NCBI GenBank assembly: GCA_934277645.1
Contig: CAKQUX010000004.1
Span: 69,943 to 133,942 of the forward strand
Origin: an uncultured Clostridia bacterium
GTDB lineage: Bacteria > Bacillota > Clostridia > Christensenellales > CAG-917
Length of the DNA stretch: 64,000 nucleotides
Direction of reading: 5' to 3'
Each line of letters starts with the position of its first letter. The first letter of the stretch is position 1. Shown here piece by piece: positions 1 to 6,580 of this stretch. The notes below the pieces were generated by a model that saw only the letters and a list, made by a program, of their open reading frames with translations, ran no database searches and was not told where the DNA came from. A program made the translations under genes and the position numbers.

Positions 1-274
1 TCAATACTTCGTCGGGCTCGATTCCTATATCGTCAAGATAGTTTTTGATAGGCTCGGTCAAATAATCGGAAAAAACGACTTCAACAATCGCAAAGTCGCT
101 CCCGTATCTGATAAGAGACTTGTCTGCTCTTTCGCCGAGTACAAAGTTTAAAGAATCGATAATAATCGATTTACCTGCGCCGGTTTCGCCGCTAAGTACG
201 TTAAGTCCCTTATAAAAGTTTAATGATAGCTTTTCGATTAAAGCTATATTTTCAACATTCAATTCGCTTATCAT
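1..274 (-). CDS. recN: DNA repair protein RecN (N-terminal part, runs off window)
   Basis: About 91 residues of the N-terminus are present; the rest lies beyond the left edge. The fragment reads as an SMC-like ABC ATPase head: an opening strand of the type ISELNVENIALIEKL, then the Walker A motif GETGAGKS at residues 29-36 and a following LGERAD segment typical of RecN. RecN is a cohesin-like ATPase that acts at DNA double-strand breaks. Its ATG shares one base with the argR stop codon (TAATG), so the two are translationally coupled. The nadK-argR-recN order is the usual one in Firmicutes. Identification is firm; length cannot be judged. Confidence 0.93.
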   Translation of the reverse strand, partial: MISELNVENIALIEKLSLNFYKGLNVLSGETGAGKSIIIDSLNFVLGERADKSLIRYGSDFAIVEVVFSDYLTEPIKNYLDDIGIEPDEVL

Positions 275-732
275 TAGTTTTTCAATAACGCCTCGAATTT
301 TTCGACCACCAAATCGGTTCTGTTTTTGTCGGCAACAACGACGATTATCGTATCATCGCCTGCAACTGCGCCCAAAACGTCTTCGTAACAAAGTTTATCG
401 ATTAAAGCTGCGGCAGAATTTGCCGTTCCGCTTTCGGTTTTGATTACGATAATGTTTTCGCTGCTTTCAATCGATATGACGGAACTTTTAAAAAGTTTAT
501 GATATCTGTCCGAATTGTCGTCTTCCTTGACTTTTTGCGAAACGTATCTATAACCTCTGCCGTCGCTCGACAAAGTTTTTATGATACCCATATCGCGAAT
601 ATCTCTCGAAACTGTGGCTTGGGTAACCAAAAAACCTTCTTCGTTGAGCTTTTCGACAAGCTCTTCCTGTTTATCTATTTCATATTTTGAAATGATTTCC
701 AAAATTTTAAGTTGTCTTTGCGAACGCGCCAT
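274..732 (-). CDS. argR: Arginine repressor ArgR
   Basis: 152 residues, the normal size of ArgR/AhrC. The N-terminal half is a winged helix (SQRQLKILEIISKYEI, then TQATVSRDIRDMG as the recognition region). The C-terminal half is the hexamerisation and arginine-binding domain with the signature GAVAGDDTIIVV near residues 120-131. The family binds ARG boxes as a hexamer in the presence of arginine. It sits one base from nadK and overlaps recN, as in other Firmicutes, so it is co-transcribed with DNA-repair and NADP genes rather than with arginine biosynthesis. No arginine biosynthetic gene is in the window, so the targets are unknown here. Confidence 0.95.
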   Translation of the reverse strand: MARSQRQLKILEIISKYEIDKQEELVEKLNEEGFLVTQATVSRDIRDMGIIKTLSSDGRGYRYVSQKVKEDDNSDRYHKLFKSSVISIESSENIIVIKTESGTANSAAALIDKLCYEDVLGAVAGDDTIIVVVADKNRTDLVVEKFEALLKN

Positions 733-733
733 T

Positions 734-1534
734 TTAGTCTTTTGTTACCCCCCATCTGTTCATTTTTGTCAACAGTTTTTTATAAAAGCCGTTGTCGTTT
801 GTCGTGAAAAATTTTGCGCTTACGTCCGATTTAAAAATTTCGATTTCGCCGAGCGCGTCTAATTCTTGCACCATATTTCCGTCAACAACAAGTCCCATTT
901 TGTCGTACGCTTTAAGCCCCGTAAATTTAACTCTGCTGTCAGATGAAACCACAATCGGTCTTGAATGCAACGTGTGCGGACACACGGGAATAATTGCAAG
1001 AGCATCGAGATTAGGCGATAAAATCGGACCGCCCGCCGAAAGCGAATAAGCCGTTGAGCCTGTCGGCGTGCAAATGATAACTCCGTCCGAACGATATTCA
1101 TCAAGAAACGAGCCGTCAACGGACGCTACAAGATAAACGGGACGAGTCCCGAGTGATTTTATTACAACGTCGTTAAGCGACGTATAAACCTTGTCGCCGA
1201 CTTTTACGCCGAGCATCATTCGTTCTTTTATGTTGCCACTTTTTAAAATCTTTAAAGTTTCTTCAAAAGTAGCGTTTTGTTCCAGCTCTGCCAAAAAACC
1301 GAGATTTCCGAGATTTATGCCGAGAATCGGAATCCCGAATTTTGCCGTATGTCTGACAGCTTCTAAAACCGTTCCGTCACCGCCAAACACAATGAGCGCA
1401 TCAATGTCAAAATCGATATTCAAATCGGTCGTTACCATACATTCGATTTTTTCGTCGACAAAACGTTTGGAAAATTCCAAACACTTTTTCTCTACGGATA
1501 TATCGTTGTTTCTGAAATAAAGTGCTACTTTCAT
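734..1534 (-). CDS. nadK: NAD kinase
   Basis: 266 residues from the start MKVALYF. The open frame extends nine codons further upstream, but MKVALY matches the family start; neither site has a strong Shine-Dalgarno sequence. NadK phosphorylates NAD to NADP in the cytosol. Visible motifs are GGDGT (residues about 51-55), the NLGNLGFL loop and SDGVIICTPTGSTAYS, which hold the ATP/NAD site of the family. It heads the nadK-argR-recN unit. In most Firmicutes tlyA lies directly upstream in the same operon. Here a plus-strand gene and a terminator separate them. Confidence 0.95.
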   Translation of the reverse strand: MKVALYFRNNDISVEKKCLEFSKRFVDEKIECMVTTDLNIDFDIDALIVFGGDGTVLEAVRHTAKFGIPILGINLGNLGFLAELEQNATFEETLKILKSGNIKERMMLGVKVGDKVYTSLNDVVIKSLGTRPVYLVASVDGSFLDEYRSDGVIICTPTGSTAYSLSAGGPILSPNLDALAIIPVCPHTLHSRPIVVSSDSRVKFTGLKAYDKMGLVVDGNMVQELDALGEIEIFKSDVSAKFFTTNDNGFYKKLLTKMNRWGVTKD

Positions 1535-1561
1535 AACGTGCGTATAACTAATATAACCCAT

Positions 1562-1939
1562 AAAGTTTAATTTTTCAAGCGGTTTTTAAAATTTATACAA
1601 AAAATTTTATATCGTTTACTTGTAAACCTTTTTATTGTATATTTTTAATATTTTTCAAACGTTATCGACCGTTATTGCATAAAATTTGCATATTTTTTAG
1701 CAAAAATAATTACCAATATTTACCAATTTATTAAATTTATACATTTAAAAAAGGATGGCGAAAAATCAAGCACAAATTGTTAGTTCGCTCTTGACATAAA
1801 AAGTAATATACTATAAAATTTATTTAGTTGCAGACACATATTAGTTATATTGTTATTTAATTTTAATATAGCCTAATCTGACAATAAACTATTTAATGAC
1901 CTGCTAGTAATAATCATCAAATTTAGTTATGATCAATAG
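1562..1939. other. AT-rich intergenic spacer between nadK and a plus-strand gene
   Basis: Very AT-rich DNA without a credible gene. It must carry the promoter of nadK on the minus strand, which I could not place with certainty, and it contains a likely plus-strand promoter at 1791-1819. Confidence 0.5.
1791..1819 (+). promoter_or_regulatory. Predicted sigma-A promoter for the zinc-ribbon membrane protein gene
   Basis: TTGACA at 1791-1796, a 17-nt spacer, and TAAAAT at 1814-1819. It faces the gene starting near 2006, which would leave an untranslated leader of roughly 180 nt. Confidence 0.55.
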
Positions 1940-2005
1940 ATGCGTTTTAAATGTTTGAGCATTTATAGAATGCATGATGATTTTAACACGTTAAACGGTG
2001 AAAAA

Positions 2006-2536
2006 ATGGACATAAACAAAACGAAGAAAAAGAAACTTACAACGGCAGTCGTTCTCAGCATTATGCTTGTAGTGGGAATTCCGTGCATTATCGTCGGCGC
2101 AACTTTTGGAGGCGCAATGTTTGCACTTATGGGATTTGGCATCTTTTGCGTCGTTATGGGCTTTTATGGCTCTCCGATTGCTTGGGTAAACTACGGCAAC
2201 TTTAAACGCGACGTAAATATTGCAAACAGCATCAATTTTGACGGAATAAGAAAAATTTCCGTTATATGCACTCTTTACGGTATTAACGAAAAAACTGCAT
2301 ATGAAATAGTCAGCAATCTCATTCAAAAGAGATACGTGCAAAATCTCGTATTCAACGCAGACGGGACCGAACTTGTTTTGAACGACGGCTATGTCAACAT
2401 AGAGCGCGAAAAACACCTTAAATCCGCGCCTAAAAGCGTGGCCTGCCCGTTCTGCGGCGCGCAAGTCGAAGTGCTCGGAATGTCTGCAAAATGCCCTTAT
2501 TGCGGAAATTTGATTGACTTGTCCGATAAAAAATAA
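2006..2536 (+). CDS. Small membrane protein with C-terminal zinc ribbon
   Basis: 176 residues from the MDINK start, chosen for the GGTG five bases upstream; in-frame ATGs at 1940 and 1970 would add up to 22 residues. After a lysine-rich start there are two hydrophobic segments at about residues 11-32 and 36-57. A soluble part follows (NANSINFDGIRKISVICTLYG, winged-helix-like in feel). The C-terminus is a four-cysteine zinc ribbon, CPFCGAQ...CPYCGN. I do not recognise a named family; function is unknown. It lies on the opposite strand between tlyA and nadK, which are normally one operon, so it looks like an insertion in this lineage. A similar layout (membrane segments plus zinc ribbon) occurs in the gene at 29311. 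Confidence 0.75.
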   Translation: MDINKTKKKKLTTAVVLSIMLVVGIPCIIVGATFGGAMFALMGFGIFCVVMGFYGSPIAWVNYGNFKRDVNIANSINFDGIRKISVICTLYGINEKTAYEIVSNLIQKRYVQNLVFNADGTELVLNDGYVNIEREKHLKSAPKSVACPFCGAQVEVLGMSAKCPYCGNLIDLSDKK

Positions 2537-2669
2537 TCGGCAAAAATTTTGATTTGTCAAATTCAAATATACTAATTTAAATCGGCTTGTTAAATAGTCT
2601 TTTTAAATGTAAACATTATAAATTGAAGTTTATAAATTAAGGTTTATAAAAATATAAACCTTATAAAAC

Positions 2670-2715
2670 ATTTAAAAAAAGCAGCTTGAAAATCATTCGG
2701 ACTGCTTTTTTAAAT
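2670..2715 (-). terminator. Rho-independent terminator overlapping the end of tlyA
   Basis: ATTTAAAAAAAGCAG pairs with CTGCTTTTTTAAAT across a loop that contains the tlyA stop codon. On the minus strand the right arm is a run of T. It separates the dxs-tlyA unit from nadK. Confidence 0.65.
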
Positions 2716-3415
2716 ACAACAAATATTCTTGATTTTTGTCTACTTCTTTTTTCGGCGCTTCGGTAAAACCGATAATCTCAAAACCTATCGATTGCGCGTG
2801 TCGCTTAATTTCGTCTATCGCATTTTTTTCTGCCTTTTTATCGGTTACTATTCCCTTTTTGCTTAATGATTTCTTGCCGACTTCGAATTGCGGTTTGACA
2901 AGCAAGACCGCTCGACCGTCGAATTTCAAGACGGAATAAACCGCATCGAGCAAAAGGTTGAGAGAAATAAAGCTGCAATCCAAGCAGACGAAATCGCATC
3001 TGTCCACAACTTGTTCGTTTAAGTTTCTTGCATTGAATTTTAAAAACTCTACTCTGTCATCGTTCAATATGTTTTTTGGCAAAGCGCATTCGCCCACGTC
3101 GATGGCAACGACCCTTTTTGCGCCGTGTCTTAACAAACAATCGGTAAAACCGCCGTTTGAGCATCCTATATCGATGCAATTTAGTCCTTTAACGTCGATT
3201 TTAAAACATTCGATGGCTTTTTGAAGTTTTTCGCCACCAAACGACGCAAATGAATCTGCCTTTAAAATTTCAATTTCAGAATTTTCGTCGACTTCTTTCG
3301 ACGGAGTAAGACAAATTTTTCCGTTTAACAAAACTAAGCCGTCTTTTATAAGACGGCTTGCGTATGTACGAGATTTAACATCGAACTTTACAGAAAGAAA
3401 ACTATCTAATCTCAT
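2693..3415 (-). CDS. tlyA: TlyA-family rRNA methyltransferase (S4 domain + RrmJ/FtsJ fold)
   Basis: 240 residues from MRLDSFLSVK; the open frame continues upstream inside dxs, but this start matches the family and overlaps the dxs end by 14 bp. An S4 RNA-binding domain occupies residues 1-60 (MRLDSFL, KSRTYASRLIKDG). A Rossmann-type SAM methyltransferase follows, with the motif I region CIDIGCSNGGFTDCLL, then VAIDVG and FVCLDCSFISL. TlyA proteins 2'-O-methylate cytidines in 16S and/or 23S rRNA; in mycobacteria loss gives capreomycin resistance. The dxs-tlyA pairing is standard in Firmicutes. Confidence 0.93.
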   Translation of the reverse strand: MRLDSFLSVKFDVKSRTYASRLIKDGLVLLNGKICLTPSKEVDENSEIEILKADSFASFGGEKLQKAIECFKIDVKGLNCIDIGCSNGGFTDCLLRHGAKRVVAIDVGECALPKNILNDDRVEFLKFNARNLNEQVVDRCDFVCLDCSFISLNLLLDAVYSVLKFDGRAVLLVKPQFEVGKKSLSKKGIVTDKKAEKNAIDEIKRHAQSIGFEIIGFTEAPKKEVDKNQEYLLYLKKQSE

Positions 3416-5015
3416 AAATCTTAGTTCTAATTTCATCGACGATTTTGTTGACGTCAAAATTCGCTTTGACGATTTCATCGAGGTCTGCTTGTACAAAATT
3501 CGGTTTTGTAACGAAATATCCCATAACTTTGTCATTGATTGCCGCAATCGATTTGTAATAACCGCCGAAGTTGCTGTCTTCCAATATGACGATAAGTTTC
3601 GCTTTCGATGCAACGTTACGGCTAAGGTTGAATGCGTTTTTAACCGATGCTAAAATTCCGATTTCGCCGAGCATTTTTGCGACTGTCTTGCCAAGTCTGA
3701 GCATAACGTTGCTCGTGCAAACAATATCGACGTGAGCGTGTTCGCAGTTCACCGTATAATCTTGTTCAAAATCGTATTTTGTGTATCTGATCGCGACAGG
3801 TCCGTTGATTTTTAACGCTAAATCCATAGCTCTTCTAAGTTCCGTTTCGTCGGCAGGCGATAAAACGGTCAAATTCGGCATCGGAAGAAGATAATCTATA
3901 TCGTAAATTCCCTGATGAGTATCGCCGTCACCGTCGACAAAACCGCTTCTGTCGATAAGAAACTTAACAGGAAGATTTTGTAATGCAACGTCTTGTAAAA
4001 TTTGGTCATAGCCACGTTGCAAGAATGACGAATATATCGCAACAAACGGTTTTAAGCCGCCCTTAGCAAGACCTGCCGCCATTGAAACCGCATGACCTTC
4101 GGCAATTCCTACGTCAAACAATCTGTCCGGAAAACTTCTTTTAAAACTCGAAAGCCCGACTGCGTCCGTCATAGCCGCCGTAACCGCAACTATTTTATTG
4201 TCCGCAAGCGCCATGCTGACAAGTTTTTCGCCGACAACGTTTCCGAAAGACTTAACGCCGCCTGCCGAAACGCTGTGATATTTTTCCGCATCGGAAATTG
4301 CGTTTTCGTCGCCTTTTCCTTTTGTCGTCACTACCCTTAAAAGATAATGTCCGTCGCAACTTTTTGCATATTCGAGTTGCCTTATAAGTTCAGGCAAATC
4401 ATGTCCGTCTACGCTGCCTAAATATCTTATACCTACCGAGGTAAGAAAACTTGCAAGATTGTCTTCCGATCTGACGACTTCGCCTTCCGTTTTTGAAATC
4501 GTCATATCATTGTCATTTAAGATGATAAGGCATTGTCCTTCTATGCTCGCAAGGTCGTTTAACGCTTCAAAAGTTTCACCGCCGCAAAATGCGCCGTCGC
4601 CGACGATAGGGATAATTTTAAAGTTTTCGCCGTTATGACGTCTTGCTCTCATCAAACCGCAAGCAAGCGAAACAGCGGTGCTGGCGTGTCCCGTGTTGAA
4701 CGTATCAAATCTGCTCTCTTGTGATTTAGGAAAACCCGAAACACCATTCGAATGGCGCAAGTTTTTAAATCCTTCAAGTCTGCCCGTCAAAATTTTATGC
4801 GCGTAACATTGATGTCCGACGTCAAAAATAACTTTGTCGTTCGGCGTATCGAAAACGTGGTGAATGGCAATCATAAGTTCTACCACACCTAGATTAGACG
4901 CAAGATGTCCGCCGTTTCTTTTTACGGAATCCAAAATTTCGGCGCGAATTTCATCCGCCAAAGTCATAAGCTGGTCGTTTGTTAAATTTTTAATTTCTGC
5001 AACGTTTGTATTCAT
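3402..5015 (-). CDS. dxs: 1-deoxy-D-xylulose-5-phosphate synthase (short form)
   Basis: 537 residues against about 620-630 in E. coli and B. subtilis. Dxs condenses pyruvate and glyceraldehyde-3-phosphate to DXP, the first step of the MEP isoprenoid pathway, using thiamine diphosphate. The ThDP motif runs from GDGAF (about residue 138) to NDND about 27 residues later; DVGHQCYAHK and FNTGHAS are present. The catalytic region reads IAEGHAVSMAAG, where IAEQHA is usual, and ATFLQRAYDQ appears as YSSFLQRGYDQ. The missing length is mainly the flexible segment after NDND in domain I: only about 20 residues separate NDND from the VGIRYLGSVDGHD block. It overlaps oapA by four bases (ATGA), implying coupling. 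Confidence 0.93.
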   Translation of the reverse strand: MNTNVAEIKNLTNDQLMTLADEIRAEILDSVKRNGGHLASNLGVVELMIAIHHVFDTPNDKVIFDVGHQCYAHKILTGRLEGFKNLRHSNGVSGFPKSQESRFDTFNTGHASTAVSLACGLMRARRHNGENFKIIPIVGDGAFCGGETFEALNDLASIEGQCLIILNDNDMTISKTEGEVVRSEDNLASFLTSVGIRYLGSVDGHDLPELIRQLEYAKSCDGHYLLRVVTTKGKGDENAISDAEKYHSVSAGGVKSFGNVVGEKLVSMALADNKIVAVTAAMTDAVGLSSFKRSFPDRLFDVGIAEGHAVSMAAGLAKGGLKPFVAIYSSFLQRGYDQILQDVALQNLPVKFLIDRSGFVDGDGDTHQGIYDIDYLLPMPNLTVLSPADETELRRAMDLALKINGPVAIRYTKYDFEQDYTVNCEHAHVDIVCTSNVMLRLGKTVAKMLGEIGILASVKNAFNLSRNVASKAKLIVILEDSNFGGYYKSIAAINDKVMGYFVTKPNFVQADLDEIVKANFDVNKIVDEIRTKIYEIR

Positions 5016-5848
5016 TTTTTCTTTTTTATTTTCCTTTCTTCTTTTGAGAAGAGCGCAAGGAATTTTGCCACGAACATAACAAGGTCCTTGCTGTTTTTAA
5101 TTGCTACGTCTTTAAGTATAGCTTTGCCGCCGATAGTAAGCGCGGCGACTAAACTTGACAATAATATCGTTATAATTTGCTGACTTACGGTCGGCAGAAT
5201 TTTCATGATTTCAAGAACGATAACTATCGAGCAGCCGCCCGAAATAATGCCGAATATATCGCCGATAACGTCGTTACAAATGTTTGAGACTTTTTCGGCG
5301 TTTTTAACAAGTCTGACTGCGGTTTTTGCCCCATATACCTTTCTTGACGACATACTGAGAAGCGGCGCAAGGTCGCATGACGTAACGGCAACTCCGATTC
5401 CGTCGAAAAGTATGCTTCCGAGTATCAAAAACACAAGCAAAAGCAAAATAACGACCAAATTGCCAAACGATGACGTCAAGTCGCTTATGAAACTAAAAAA
5501 AGCTGCGAGAACGAACGAAATGATAGATATTTTCAGCCACCACAAATTACGCTTTTTGCGTTTTTTCGGCTTTGATTCGTCATCGTCCGAATCTTTCTTT
5601 TTTTTATTTTTTCTTTTAGGCTTCTTTTCCGAATCGCCGTCGACCGATAAATCGGCGGTTTCCGATTCGCTATCTGAAATGTCGTCCGCTTTATCTTTTA
5701 CATTACGTTTCATAATCTCCGCATCGGCAGAATCGTTCGGTAAAAGCGAGTCTATGCAATGCACAGAAGCATCGTCGCAAAGCATATCTTCGTCAGGCGA
5801 AGTCGTCAAATCGGAATTGTTCGGTTGTTTCGATAAATCATCAGACAT
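5012..5848 (-). CDS. oapA: OapA-like / CorB-like membrane protein, probable OLE RNA partner
   Basis: 278 residues with a GAGGA ribosome site. Residues 1-74 are acidic. Residues 75-100 are a lysine/arginine cluster. Four hydrophobic segments follow at about 103-123, 130-150, 203-221 and 224-240, and the protein ends KKKK. The central block (FDGIGVAVTSCD, SRKVYGAKTAVRLVKNAEKVS, CNDVIGDIFGIISG) matches a family often annotated as Mg/Co transporter CorB-like in Clostridia. OapA, the OLE-associated membrane protein, belongs at exactly this position. The start lies 18 nt after the paired 3' end of the structured RNA, and dxs follows with a four-base overlap. OapA of alkaliphilic bacilli is shorter, so the charged N-terminal extension is unusual. 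Identification as OapA rests mainly on context. Confidence 0.72.
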   Translation of the reverse strand: MSDDLSKQPNNSDLTTSPDEDMLCDDASVHCIDSLLPNDSADAEIMKRNVKDKADDISDSESETADLSVDGDSEKKPKRKNKKKKDSDDDESKPKKRKKRNLWWLKISIISFVLAAFFSFISDLTSSFGNLVVILLLLVFLILGSILFDGIGVAVTSCDLAPLLSMSSRKVYGAKTAVRLVKNAEKVSNICNDVIGDIFGIISGGCSIVIVLEIMKILPTVSQQIITILLSSLVAALTIGGKAILKDVAIKNSKDLVMFVAKFLALFSKEERKIKKKK

Positions 5849-5866
5849 AAAATCCTCAAAAAATAA

Positions 5867-6456
5867 GAGAAGGTGGTAACCTCACGAGTAAACCTTGCGT
5901 CATAGGTCCGGTGGGTTTTCCCTTTCGCAGAAACTTTCCGTCGCCGAAAAAGAAGTTTCCTATCACACTGCGAATCGTTAAGTCGCCTTTAACGCTACCG
6001 GATAGCCACTGAGAGCGCACTATAATCCCCAAGAGATTTTTCACAAACAGTCTAGAAGTTTTCCTTTGCAGACAACCTCCGCCCTTAGCCTCTTTTGCAA
6101 AATAAATTTCATCGGGCGATCGTTTGCGCAAGGTGGCCTACCCGTCGCAAACGTAGTTCCCAAATCCGAATATTTCACGCAAGGCAGGCTACACTGTACA
6201 CAGCGTATCAACAATCAACACCGCATAGCAGGTTTCACTCCGCTCAGTAGTAAGAGCTACCGAAACGGGTCTCCACGAAAATTGGGTCGCTACTTGCATG
6301 CCGTTGCAAGGCGCCCAAAAATCTTAACTCTCAGCAACAGCCCTGATTTGGGCAATCAAAGCCATCACCAAAAACTTCATCGATATGCCCGTCGGCGATA
6401 TTTTACCCCCGCCTTCGGACGGCGAAGCCTGACTAGAATACTGCACCACCGTTCTC
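5867..6456 (-). ncRNA. ole: OLE RNA (ornate large extremophilic RNA), about 590 nt
   Basis: A GC-richer block without a credible gene, flanked by AT-rich DNA. Read on the minus strand, the two ends pair: GAGAA-c-GGTGGT (6456-6445) with ACCACC-TTCTC (5877-5867), eleven pairs with one bulged C. Internal helices include CGTTTGCG/CGCAAACG (6153-6146 with 6128-6121), CTTGCA-acggca-TGCAAG and CGCC-gtccgaa-GGCG. A perfect promoter sits just upstream. OLE RNAs are about 600 nt and lie in the isoprenoid/dxs-tlyA-nadK-argR-recN neighbourhood, immediately before a membrane-protein gene. They bind OapA at the membrane and are linked to cold, alcohol and Mg stress. Size, paired ends and context all fit. 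Here recG, not xseA/ispA, is the upstream gene. RNase P, tmRNA and group II intron signatures were not seen. Confidence 0.82.
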
Positions 6457-6467
6457 AATTATATATA

Positions 6468-6495
6468 ATTATATTATTTTTTAGCAAATTGTCAA
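6468..6495 (-). promoter_or_regulatory. Consensus sigma-A promoter of the OLE RNA
   Basis: On the minus strand, TTGACA (6495-6490), a 16-nt spacer and TATAAT (6473-6468), both hexamers perfect. The first base of the RNA's terminal helix is at 6456, about 11 nt beyond the -10 box, where initiation is expected. A second TTGACA lies at 6511-6506. Confidence 0.85.
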
Positions 6496-6580
6496 GACGA
6501 GCATTTGTCAAAAAAGATAATATATAAATATAGTTATATTATATTTTGCCCGTCGGCTTTTATTCTATGAAAATTTTTGA

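Noticed and set aside
5867..6456. Alternative identities for the structured RNA: RNase P RNA, tmRNA, group II intron
   Set aside because: No GAGGAAAGTCC-type P4/CR-I block, no tRNA-Ala-like ends or tag reading frame, no domain V with an AGC triad or intron-encoded protein. OLE fits by size and location.
6066..6527. 153-codon plus-strand frame within 5.9-6.5 kb, and the 91-codon minus frame at 5856-6131
   Set aside because: Both fall inside the structured OLE element; composition is unlike protein, and neither has a convincing start signal.
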